DNA of 6,487 nt from Balneolia bacterium (GCA_003566395.1 PXDL01000344.1:1-6487), one strand, 5' to 3'. Counted from the stretch's first letter, positions 1 to 6,385 are shown. Notes: generated from the sequence alone by a model not told the origin. Made by a program: numbers and translations.

Positions 1-27
1 CCCAAACATCACGAGCAAACTTTTCAT
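1..27 (-). CDS. Possible 5' end of an unidentified gene running off the left edge
   Basis: On the minus strand an ATG (positions 27-25) opens a frame reading MKSLLVMFG up to the window edge. A lysine followed by hydrophobic residues is how many exported proteins begin, so this could be the start of a signal peptide. No Shine-Dalgarno sequence precedes it; the upstream stretch is A/T-rich, which is common in Bacteroidota. Only nine codons are visible, so the product cannot be named and chance is a real alternative. It lies 16 nt after the stop of the remnant frame at 44-210, a spacing typical of consecutive genes on one transcript. Confidence 0.3.
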
Positions 28-43
28 CAAAAGTGTTTAAAAT

Positions 44-210
44 TTAGAGAGTTTTGGTTTTAGTCTTGTTGAGCAGAGTAAAACCGTTGCTGTCGGTCAA
101 ATCAAGATCAAAGGAAAGTCGATCCGGATTACCGGATTATAGGTATAAACTACTTTGATAGCCTCTTTCAAAGTTGCGGCTTTACTACAAATCTCCGAAG
201 ATGCCGGGTA
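44..210 (-). pseudogene. Possible remnant of an unidentified coding sequence broken by an 8-bp tandem duplication
   Basis: The minus strand has two short open frames that abut at a tandem repeat of TAATCCGG (plus-strand positions 124-131 and 132-139). The first frame includes the stretch KEAIKVVYTYNP and the second continues SFDLDLTDSNGFTLLNKT to a TAA at 46-44. Dropping one repeat copy joins them into a single reading of about 50 residues, YNPDRLSFDLDL across the junction. The joined frame has no convincing start: it is bounded upstream by an in-frame TAG near 210, and a TTG at about 170 is the only candidate. It lies between the S9 peptidase stop and the possible gene start at 27. I do not recognise the family. 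The frames are short enough to be chance, so this is a tentative call. Confidence 0.25.
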
Positions 211-239
211 ATCCTGAATCTATCCGAAGCGCAGTACGA

Positions 240-2459
240 TCAATTCTTAAGGTGCTTCTCAAAAAAGTTGAAAATCCGCAGATATTGATCATGCCAGGAT
301 TCGGGCATGGTGTAGGCGTGGCGTTCGGAGGGATACATCATCATATCAAAATTGGTGTTCCCGCTGAGGATTAGCCGGTCGATATATTGTGCCGCATCCT
401 GAAAGCCGACATTATCGTCGATTAATCCATGCAGAATAAGGGCCGGCCTGGCGAGGCTGTCGGCATAGGTGATGGGTGAACTTCGCTCGTAATGCTCGGG
501 GTCGTCTTCGGGTGTGCCGAGGCGCGGACGCGTGTAGCCGGGATTGGCGTGATAATAATTCACCCAGTTGGTAACCGCCCTAAGCGCTGCGCCTGCACTG
601 AATATGTCAGGCTCGTGGCTGAGGGCATAAAGCGCCATAAATCCGCCGTAACTGCCTCCGTAAATGCCGACCCGTTCCATGTCGAGATAGCCGTATTCAT
701 CCTGTATAAAATTCAGGCCGTCCACGATATCGTTGAGTTCATACCTGCCCATCCAGTTGGTCACATCCTCGCGAAACGCCCGACCGTAGCCGGTGCTGTG
801 CCGGTAATCGACTTCAACCACAACATAACCGTGACGATTCAAAAACTGATGGAACATATACTCGCGCGGATAGCTGCGGGACCAACCTTGAAACACATTC
901 TGAAGCGAACCGGCACCGTGAACAAACACAACCACGGGATGTTCGGCATCGGGATCAAAATTGTGCGGTTTAAGCACATCCATAGAAATCATGGTTGAGT
1001 CACGGCCCATAAAACGGTAATACTCCGGTTTCTGCCAGTCGATTTCATCGAATCGTTCCGGCACGGAATGGGTGAGGCGGATTTCATCTTCAGGCCTTCG
1101 CACATCAATAACATAGATTTCGGCAGGTCTATTCCACGTGGTTTTCATATAGGTGATGTAGCGCATGTCAGGACTTACCCTGAAGTCGTATCGAAACGCC
1201 TCGGCGGCGGTCATGCGTGTAGTGCTTCGCGTGTTGATGTTGACGCTGTACAGGTCACGGAGGCCGGGATCGCGTTCGGTAGAAGAGTAGGTAAGGCTAT
1301 TGGAACCTATCCAGTCCACCCAGTCGATTTCGAAATCACCTTCGGTAACCCGCGTGAGGCGTGAACCGTCGCCGCGGGCGGTATAAATATGGTTGAATCC
1401 GCTTTCCTCCGAGGTGAAAAAGAGCACATTGCCGTCCGGGGCAAACGAGGCCTGTAAAAGCGAGGGGTACATCCAGCCTTCGGTGGACTCGCTGAAAAGT
1501 GTGATCTCGGAGTCGGAAGCCATGTCGAAGATCCGAATCTCACGCTCTTTCATATCATGATCGGTGAAGTCGTAAAGGAAATAGCGCGTATCGGCACTGA
1601 TGTCGGTATTTAGAATGTAACTTTCCCCTTCATAGAGCACATGGAAGCGACTGTTGCCGTTTTCATCATCCTCTTCCCCGTTGGTGTCCGTGTCGTTTTC
1701 TTCCGTGTCTTCCGATTCATCAAAAACAGCCGGTTCGAGGTTCGCGATGGTCAGTTTGACGTGCGGTTGTCCACGGCGTGATTGCCCTGGTTCAACAAAT
1801 TCGGGTACATAGCGGGGGAAATAGACATCCCGGTAATGTGATGTATCGGTTTGCTGAAGGACCAGCCGGGTATCGTTATCGGCCCAGCCACGAATGAAAA
1901 AAGAGGGCTCGTCGTCTGTTTTTTCAGTAACCTGACGTACGTGTGCATCTTCAAGGTGGAATGTCCAGACATCACCCTTTACAACAAAAGCAAGCCTCCG
2001 GCTGTCGGACGACCAAACCGGTGTTCCTGTAATGGAGGAAGCTGAAAAAACCGTGCGTTCTCCGGTGCCGTCGAGGCCCGAAACCATGACTTTGTTATCG
2101 CTGATATACGCTATCGAAGTTCGGTTTGGTGAAACGGCCGCGCGGGGCAGGTGAGCGTATTCTTCATCAACGGGTTCGGTGAGAGATCCGGAAAGATCGA
2201 CTATGTAGGGGCCTGTTTCGGCATAGCTGGAGTCGTTCCATGAAAAATAGATATGATTGCCGATCGGGCTGAAACCGGTAATAGAAGGCCGGACACCGGG
2301 CAAGTAGGGTTCGAAAAAAATAGTTTCAAGTTGAAGTGTATCGAGCCCGGCCGGAGATTGGGCGTGGAGATCGGAACGTCCGCCCGTAAAGAGCAGCATC
2401 AATAACGGTATCAGGAAGAACGTTTTCGCGGAAGGGAAAAAAGTTGTGCAATTAGGCAT
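240..2459 (-). CDS. Secreted S9-family serine peptidase, dipeptidyl-peptidase IV-like (prolyl oligopeptidase clan)
   Basis: A 739-residue exported peptidase predicted to cleave peptides outside the cytoplasm. Residues 1-34 form a Sec signal peptide (hydrophobic core about 14-26, likely cut near LHA|QS). Residues about 45-475 look like the beta-propeller domain of the DPP-IV branch, and about 490-739 are the alpha/beta-hydrolase domain. The catalytic triad is visible: Ser603 in GGSYGG, Asp681 in HGLIDDNV and His714 in SERHAY. TPEDDPEHYERSSP (649-662) matches a stretch well conserved in the DPP-IV branch. The oxyanion loop reads HGAG (514-517) where mammalian DPP-IV has a Tyr, so exact specificity (Xaa-Pro dipeptides or other) is uncertain. 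A highly acidic insertion covers about 247-268. The start ATG directly precedes the signal peptide; no Shine-Dalgarno is seen. The gene is intact, of normal length for the family, and divergent from the arginine deiminase gene. Family assignment is firm; substrate is inferred. Confidence 0.93.
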   Translation of the reverse strand: MPNCTTFFPSAKTFFLIPLLMLLFTGGRSDLHAQSPAGLDTLQLETIFFEPYLPGVRPSITGFSPIGNHIYFSWNDSSYAETGPYIVDLSGSLTEPVDEEYAHLPRAAVSPNRTSIAYISDNKVMVSGLDGTGERTVFSASSITGTPVWSSDSRRLAFVVKGDVWTFHLEDAHVRQVTEKTDDEPSFFIRGWADNDTRLVLQQTDTSHYRDVYFPRYVPEFVEPGQSRRGQPHVKLTIANLEPAVFDESEDTEENDTDTNGEEDDENGNSRFHVLYEGESYILNTDISADTRYFLYDFTDHDMKEREIRIFDMASDSEITLFSESTEGWMYPSLLQASFAPDGNVLFFTSEESGFNHIYTARGDGSRLTRVTEGDFEIDWVDWIGSNSLTYSSTERDPGLRDLYSVNINTRSTTRMTAAEAFRYDFRVSPDMRYITYMKTTWNRPAEIYVIDVRRPEDEIRLTHSVPERFDEIDWQKPEYYRFMGRDSTMISMDVLKPHNFDPDAEHPVVVFVHGAGSLQNVFQGWSRSYPREYMFHQFLNRHGYVVVEVDYRHSTGYGRAFREDVTNWMGRYELNDIVDGLNFIQDEYGYLDMERVGIYGGSYGGFMALYALSHEPDIFSAGAALRAVTNWVNYYHANPGYTRPRLGTPEDDPEHYERSSPITYADSLARPALILHGLIDDNVGFQDAAQYIDRLILSGNTNFDMMMYPSERHAYTMPESWHDQYLRIFNFFEKHLKN

Positions 2460-2728
2460 CGATAGTAAGGATTTTGATTCCGGGTAGAGCCGGTAAGGCA
2501 GCTTCGTATTAGCGGGTATAAGTGGAATAAGCTTTCATTAAGGTTCAAAAAGCTAAACGCACTTAACGGAAAGCGAAGTATGAGAGCGGCTTTGAAGGTG
2601 ACTTGTCCTGATCACCTGTGTAAGCAACGGCCGCATTATGTTACGAAAAAAACACAAAATGCGCGCCTGCGGTTTGAATACCAAATAAATGAACGGATTT
2701 ACCTTTCTTTAAGCGCTGTTTTTGTTGG

Positions 2729-2759
2729 TTTGATACAGATCGCCCCGGCCTTATATTTA
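2729..2759 (+). promoter_or_regulatory. Promoter candidate for the arginine deiminase gene
   Basis: TTTG (2729-2732) and TATATTTA (2752-2759) are separated by 19 nt. This fits the Bacteroidetes housekeeping pattern TTTG / TAnnTTTG with one mismatch at the last base. The same bases also read as a sigma-70-like pair, TTGATA (2730-2735) and TATATT (2752-2757), 16 nt apart, each one mismatch from consensus. Transcription would begin near 2765, giving a leader of about 130 nt before the ATG at 2894. This is pattern matching by eye with no expression data. Confidence 0.4.
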
Positions 2760-2763
2760 GGCC
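2747..2763. promoter_or_regulatory. Palindrome GGCCT-N7-AGGCC overlapping the -10 element, possible operator
   Basis: Perfect 5-bp arms, GGCCT (2747-2751) and AGGCC (2759-2763), flank the -10-like element of the promoter candidate. A dimeric regulator bound here would compete with RNA polymerase. Alternatively it is a weak hairpin or chance symmetry. No regulator gene is visible nearby to support it. Confidence 0.22.
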
Positions 2764-2814
2764 TTGATTTTACGCACTTATATTGTCAGGGAAAGCACGA
2801 AAAAAACAGTTTAT

Positions 2815-2828
2815 CGCAGGTTCCTGCG
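2815..2828. repeat. Near-palindrome CGCAGG-TT-CCTGCG in the arginine deiminase leader
   Basis: Six-base arms CGCAGG (2815-2820) and CCTGCG (2823-2828) surround TT, 65 nt upstream of the arginine deiminase start. As RNA it could form a 5-bp stem with a GUUC tetraloop in the leader; as DNA it could be a protein-binding site. No T-run follows it, so it is not an intrinsic terminator. Confidence 0.3.
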
Positions 2829-2893
2829 GCTTGCAAAAGTTTCGAAGCAGCTCAGCCTGATACATCAGCTATATTCTAATATTTGATTCTGTC

Positions 2894-4120
2894 ATGTCTA
2901 TTTCTATTACGTCCGAAGTGGGAAAACTCAAAGGAGTTATAACACATACTCCCGGGCCCGAAGTTTCCCTCGTATCTCCCGAAACAAAAGATTATCTGCT
3001 TTTTGACGACATCATTTTTGAAGAAGATGCCCGCAATGAACATCTCGAAATGCTGTCGATCATTAAAACGGCTTTGCCTGAGGTGAAGCAGCTTGAAATT
3101 CGGGATTTGTTTACGGAAACCCTCCAAAACACCGAGGCCCGGACTTATTTTGTAGATAGCATGATCCGGCATCAGGGAGATAAAAACCTTGCGCCCGTAC
3201 GATCGGATTTGATGAATCTTTCAGCTGAAGAGCTGGCTGGTTTTGCAATAACTGGGCTGAGTGACAAGCTCAAATCTGTAAGCCTGTTACCCCTGCCGAA
3301 CATGTTGTTTACCCGGGACCTCGCGGCTGTTGTTAACCGGACGGTGGTAGTTTCCCGGGCGGCCATGCCCGCACGTATGCGCGAATCGGTGATCATGGAT
3401 ACGATCGTAACATTTCACCCGATGTATGCCGAAGCAAAAAAAGACGCCATTTTCATAACAGGCGAGGACAGCATCGAAGGCGGGGATGTGCTTGTGGTAT
3501 CGAAGGATTTGGTTCTCATAGGTATGAGCGAACGCACTTCTTTCAGCGGATTGATGCGTGCGGCCGAGCAGATGATGAAAAAAGGCATCAAACAGGTGCT
3601 CATCATTGATATCCCAAAAAAACGATCTTCCATGCACCTGGATACCATCTTTACTTTTTGCAACACAAACGAGTGTGTTGTGTACCCTCCGGCCATTACA
3701 GAACGTACCGATAATGTTGTATCCCTCACCAAAAATAACGGGAGCATTATAACCACCCTTAAGCCTTCACTTAAAATGGCCCTCGAGGAATCTCTGGGTG
3801 AAGAAATAACGTTCATAAACTGTGGCGGAGATGATGAAACGGCCCAATTACGTGAGCAGTGGTCGGACGGGGCTAATACCTTTGCCCTTGCACCCGGCGT
3901 TATTATCGGCTACGAGCGGAATGTGCATACCTTCCGGGAAATGGAAAAAAACGGATACAGCATCATTACAGGAAAGGAATTTTTAAATAAGTATAAAGAC
4001 GGTTCGTTTAATATCGATACCTGCGGCAAACTGGTGATAACCTTTGAGGGGCATGAATTGTGCCGGGGCCGTGGCGGCGCCCGGTGTATGACCCAGCCGT
4101 TTTTGAGAGCCGGGCTCTGA
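2894..4120 (+). CDS. arcA: Arginine deiminase
   Basis: This 408-residue cytoplasmic enzyme hydrolyses L-arginine to L-citrulline and ammonia, the first step of the arginine deiminase pathway. The N-terminal SEVGKLKGVITHTPG is the usual opening of the family. The expected catalytic residues are all visible: Asp142 in FTRD, Glu195 in IEGGD, His248 and Asp250 in MHLD, and the nucleophile Cys398 in GGARCMTQP. By motif spacing they correspond to Asp166, Glu224, His278, Asp280 and Cys406 of the Pseudomonas enzyme, and Asn136, Arg161 and Arg214 fall where its substrate-carboxylate ligands lie. The helical insertion expected in true deiminases (about 75-130) is present, arguing against a dimethylarginine hydrolase. 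The ATG matches the family N-terminus although no Shine-Dalgarno precedes it. No arcB, arcC or arcD lies alongside, so its physiological role (energy, nitrogen supply or acid resistance) is open. Confidence 0.93.
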   Translation: MSISITSEVGKLKGVITHTPGPEVSLVSPETKDYLLFDDIIFEEDARNEHLEMLSIIKTALPEVKQLEIRDLFTETLQNTEARTYFVDSMIRHQGDKNLAPVRSDLMNLSAEELAGFAITGLSDKLKSVSLLPLPNMLFTRDLAAVVNRTVVVSRAAMPARMRESVIMDTIVTFHPMYAEAKKDAIFITGEDSIEGGDVLVVSKDLVLIGMSERTSFSGLMRAAEQMMKKGIKQVLIIDIPKKRSSMHLDTIFTFCNTNECVVYPPAITERTDNVVSLTKNNGSIITTLKPSLKMALEESLGEEITFINCGGDDETAQLREQWSDGANTFALAPGVIIGYERNVHTFREMEKNGYSIITGKEFLNKYKDGSFNIDTCGKLVITFEGHELCRGRGGARCMTQPFLRAGL

Positions 4121-4133
4121 ACAGATGCATAAC

Positions 4134-4137
4134 AGGA
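4134..4137 (+). promoter_or_regulatory. Ribosome binding site supporting a TTG start for the M50 protease
   Basis: AGGA lies 7 nt before the TTG at 4145. An in-frame TAA at 4130-4132 rules out any earlier start, and no ATG occurs in this frame before the catalytic HEFGH motif, so the site effectively decides the start. Confidence 0.5.
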
Positions 4138-4144
4138 ATTTTTT

Positions 4145-5350
4145 TTGAGTAAGACCGAACAACCTGAAATTATTCATGTGGATATCACAGACGATATCCC
4201 GCCTAAAAACAGACCCGACCGAAAAGCCGTTTTCCGGCATTCTCTGCTGTTTGTCGTCACCTTTATATCCGTAGCAATAACGTCTGCCCTGCTGTTCGTG
4301 GGCCACGACGCCCATGCTGAAACCTTGCGGGAACTTGTGTTTTGGGAAGGTATTCAGTTTGCTTTTTTACTGCTTCTGTTCCTTGGTACACATGAGTTCG
4401 GCCACTATTTTGCCGCCGTCTATCACCGGGTCTCCGCATCTCTTCCCTATTTTATTCCGCTCCCGCTTATTTCACCTATAGGTACGGTGGGCGCGGTGAT
4501 TCGCATTAAAGAGCGGATTCATGATAATATAAAGCTGTATGATATCGGCATTGCCGGTCCGCTGGCCGGTTTTGTCGTAGCGATGGGCGTGCTCCTGTAC
4601 GGTTTTGCCACACTGCCGGGACCCGAATATCTGGGCAACTTCGGAGGTCATGAGGATATGGTTACCTATGCCGAAGAACACGGCACGTTTCCCGACGAGC
4701 CTTTAGCCCCGGAAGACACCGAAATCATATATTTTGGTGAAACCCTGCTCTATTCTTTTCTGGCCTCCTTTTTTGATCAGGCCCCGCCCATGTGGGAGAT
4801 GTATCATTATCCGTTTTTACTGGCCGGCTGGCTGGGACTGTTTTTTACCGCCCTCAATCTAATGCCGGTCGGTCAGCTTGACGGCGGCCACATTATGTAC
4901 ACGCTTATCGGTTTTCGGAAACATCAGATTCTGGCCCGGCTTTTCTTCGGGATGGTGGTAACATTTGCCGGTTTCGCAGTGCTGCCGCTGCTGGAAATGC
5001 TGAGCGACAGGTATATTCCCGGCTCTATTTCTTTCGGTTGGCTGTTGTGGGCGCTTCTGTCGTTCTCTGTTTTCCGCAAGGCCTATTTCGGCCATCAAAT
5101 CTGGACGTTGGCGGTCTGGCTGGTATCGCTGATTGTTGTTACGGTTACATTTTTTCTTGCCGGGCCCAATTTTGGCTCCGGTTTCGGTGTATGGGTGATG
5201 TTTACCCTTTTTATTCTCTATTTTGTCAAAATCGAGCATCCGCCCGTCATAAACGAGCGAAAACTCGGGCCCGGACGTCGCATTCTTGGCTGGCTCACCA
5301 TGCTGATATTTATTTTATGCATCAGCCCTACCCCGATTTATGTTATGTAG
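4145..5350 (+). CDS. Site-2-type intramembrane zinc metalloprotease (peptidase family M50)
   Basis: A 401-residue polytopic membrane protein predicted to cut substrates within or near the membrane. The zinc motif HEFGH (83-87) sits at the end of a hydrophobic helix, and the third zinc ligand is Asp246 in NLMPVGQLDGGH (238-249), the family NxxPxxxLDG motif. IAGPLAGF (136-143) is also typical. Hydrophobic segments occur at about 33-52, 68-82, 134-155, 223-241, 262-284, 294-311, 318-339, 343-361 and 378-396. No PDZ domain is seen, unlike RseP. The PYFIPLPL...GTVGAVIRIKE stretch and the DIGIAGPLAGF stretch instead resemble the plant EGY and cyanobacterial-like branch. The loop at about 157-222 is acidic. 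It starts at TTG 24 nt after the arginine deiminase stop, so co-transcription is likely. The substrate is unknown; no sigma or anti-sigma factor gene is adjacent. Confidence 0.9.
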   Translation: MSKTEQPEIIHVDITDDIPPKNRPDRKAVFRHSLLFVVTFISVAITSALLFVGHDAHAETLRELVFWEGIQFAFLLLLFLGTHEFGHYFAAVYHRVSASLPYFIPLPLISPIGTVGAVIRIKERIHDNIKLYDIGIAGPLAGFVVAMGVLLYGFATLPGPEYLGNFGGHEDMVTYAEEHGTFPDEPLAPEDTEIIYFGETLLYSFLASFFDQAPPMWEMYHYPFLLAGWLGLFFTALNLMPVGQLDGGHIMYTLIGFRKHQILARLFFGMVVTFAGFAVLPLLEMLSDRYIPGSISFGWLLWALLSFSVFRKAYFGHQIWTLAVWLVSLIVVTVTFFLAGPNFGSGFGVWVMFTLFILYFVKIEHPPVINERKLGPGRRILGWLTMLIFILCISPTPIYVM

Positions 5351-5401
5351 GGTGATGCCTTTTTATCCCGAAACTTCAACACCTTTTCACTAAAAAAAAC
5401 C

Positions 5402-5851
5402 ATGGTACGATCTCTGCATTTTCTGCAAACTACATCTCCGGCTTTCCCTGTGCTTCTGCTGTTTTCGTTCAGCCTGCTGATATTGGGGGGATGCGGGAAT
5501 CAGGATGAGGAAAATACGCCTCCGGACGTTGACGACTCGCTCACCGGTCAGGTACAGACGTTGGTGGACGACAACCGCTATGAGGAAGCACTGGAGCTGC
5601 TCCGTGCCGAGGATGCTTCCCAAACCGAAGTGGCCGCGCTGCTGCGCGATACGCATCTGCTCTACGGCAACTGGCTGATGTATCATGCCGCGGACATCCA
5701 CATGACCGAGCGCATGCCACGTGCACTGGCTCATTTCCGGCGGGTACTTGATCTTGATCCCCGGAACAGTCAGGCCCGGGCCAACAAAGATCAGATTGAA
5801 GAGATATATAAGTCTATGGGCCGGCCGATCCCCCGCGGAGTTGCAGAATAA
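5402..5851 (+). CDS. Small TPR-containing lipoprotein of unknown function
   Basis: The 149-residue product has a type II signal peptide: hydrophobic residues about 16-28 end in the lipobox LGGC, with Cys31 as the likely lipid-anchored residue. GNQDEEN follows the Cys. Acidic residues just after the lipidated Cys resemble surface-export signals described for some Bacteroidetes lipoproteins, so outer-membrane and perhaps surface location is possible. The mature part is mostly helical, with TPR-like pairs at about 48-70 (NRYEEALELLRAEDA) and 104-138 (ALAHFRRVLDLDPRNSQAR). TPR proteins generally act as protein-binding scaffolds; no enzyme motif is seen. The ATG lies 51 nt after the protease stop, preceded by an A-rich run and no Shine-Dalgarno. 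A link to the preceding protease is possible but only positional. The partner and function are not recognised. Confidence 0.8.
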   Translation: MVRSLHFLQTTSPAFPVLLLFSFSLLILGGCGNQDEENTPPDVDDSLTGQVQTLVDDNRYEEALELLRAEDASQTEVAALLRDTHLLYGNWLMYHAADIHMTERMPRALAHFRRVLDLDPRNSQARANKDQIEEIYKSMGRPIPRGVAE

Positions 5852-5882
5852 CCCGGGGCGGCGAAGTAGAATCTGAAACTAT

Positions 5883-5887
5883 AAGGA
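5883..5887 (+). promoter_or_regulatory. Ribosome binding site of smpB
   Basis: AAGGA lies 9 nt before the ATG at 5897. An overlapping ATG at 5887 is out of frame with SmpB. This and the protease are the two genes in the cluster with a recognisable Shine-Dalgarno; the arginine deiminase and TPR lipoprotein genes lack one. Confidence 0.5.
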
Positions 5888-5896
5888 TGAACGGAA

Positions 5897-6364
5897 ATGA
5901 ATCAAACCAAAAAGACAACGCCTACACTCAAGAACAAGAAGGCGTATTTTGAATATCAGATTGAAACAACCTTTGAAGCCGGCATCGCCCTGCAGGGAAC
6001 CGAGGTGAAATCGCTGCGGGCGGGCCACGCCAGTTTTACCGATTCCTTCGCCTATATACATCACGGGGAAATATGGCTGAAAGAGTTGTATATCAAAGAG
6101 TTTGATCAAGGTTCCTATAATAATCACGATTCGCGCAGGCAGCGAAAACTGCTGCTCACCAAAGATGAGATCAAAAAAATCGATACGGCCCTTAAACAGA
6201 AGGGATATACGCTTATTCCGCTTAAAATCTATTTCAAGAGAGGGTTGGCGAAGGTGCTGCTCGGCTTAGCCAAAGGGAAGAAACAATACGACAAACGCGC
6301 ATCCATCGCTGAAAAAGACGCCAAACGCGATATGGACCGCCGTATGAAGCAGGTTAATCTGTAG
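5897..6364 (+). CDS. smpB: SsrA (tmRNA)-binding protein SmpB
   Basis: This 155-residue RNA-binding protein partners with tmRNA in trans-translation: it brings tmRNA to ribosomes stalled on mRNAs without a stop codon, so that the nascent chain is tagged for degradation and the ribosome freed. Signature segments run in order: NKKAYFEYQIE (13-23), GTEVKSLRAG (34-43), HDSRRQRKLLL (77-87), IPLKIYFKRGLAKV (107-120) and LAKGKKQYDKR (124-134). The basic C-terminal tail (135-155) is the part that, in known structures, enters the empty mRNA channel. Length is normal and the frame is intact. The start is supported by the Shine-Dalgarno 9 nt upstream. It is the last gene of the plus-strand cluster, 45 nt after the TPR lipoprotein gene, and converges on rnpB. 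The tmRNA gene itself is not in the window. Confidence 0.97.
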   Translation: MNQTKKTTPTLKNKKAYFEYQIETTFEAGIALQGTEVKSLRAGHASFTDSFAYIHHGEIWLKELYIKEFDQGSYNNHDSRRQRKLLLTKDEIKKIDTALKQKGYTLIPLKIYFKRGLAKVLLGLAKGKKQYDKRASIAEKDAKRDMDRRMKQVNL

Positions 6365-6378
6365 AAGGCTTTTGTAAG

Positions 6379-6385
6379 AAAAAAA
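6379..6385 (-). terminator. U-run at the 3' end of the RNase P RNA gene
   Basis: On the minus strand seven T's directly follow the last pairing segment of RNase P RNA (GGCAGTCTCCCACC). No separate local hairpin lies immediately before them, so if this is the terminator the stem must come from elsewhere in the RNA, or the run is a processing or end site only. The 14 nt between it and the smpB stop contain no obvious terminator hairpin for smpB. Confidence 0.35.

Larger units (their letters stand above)
2460..2893. other. Divergent intergenic region between the S9 peptidase and arginine deiminase genes
   Basis: This 434-bp stretch must hold the promoters for both flanking genes. I see a promoter candidate for the plus strand (2729-2759), a palindrome overlapping it (2747-2763), an inverted repeat AGGTGA/TCACCT with a 10-nt spacer (2596-2617), a near-palindrome CGCAGG-TT-CCTGCG (2815-2828) and a small inverted repeat CTGAT-AC-ATCAG (2857-2868). 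No clear promoter for the minus-strand peptidase gene stood out. A 99-codon open frame (2580-2879, plus) spans much of it but does not look like a real gene. No tRNA or recognised riboswitch was found by eye. Confidence 0.6.

Noticed and set aside
152..174. Inverted repeat ACTTTGA-N9-TCAAAGT downstream of the S9 peptidase stop as a terminator
   Set aside because: The 7-bp stem is A/T-rich, has no T-run after it on the minus strand, and lies inside the possible coding remnant.
194..219. Direct repeat TCCGAAG (194-200 and 213-219)
   Set aside because: Seven bases in two copies is within chance, with no link to any element boundary.
492..998. Long plus-strand open frame of 168 codons opposite the S9 peptidase
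   Set aside because: It lies wholly antisense to the catalytic domain of a well-supported gene, and its translation has no recognisable motif; it is a shadow frame.
2580..2879. A 99-codon plus-strand open frame ending 14 nt before the arginine deiminase start
   Set aside because: It overlaps the promoter candidate and several palindromes, has no Shine-Dalgarno, resembles no family I know, and has an uneven composition with five Cys. One hydrophobic stretch is not enough. Conservation in relatives would change this view.
2894..4120. Dimethylarginine hydrolase or amidinotransferase instead of arginine deiminase
   Set aside because: The length, the helical insertion, and the FTRD, IEGGD, MHLD and C-terminal Cys motifs fit arginine deiminase better.
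4145..5350. RseP-type sigma-E pathway protease
   Set aside because: HEFGH lies at residue 83 and not near the N-terminus, no PDZ domain is seen, and no sigma or anti-sigma gene is nearby.
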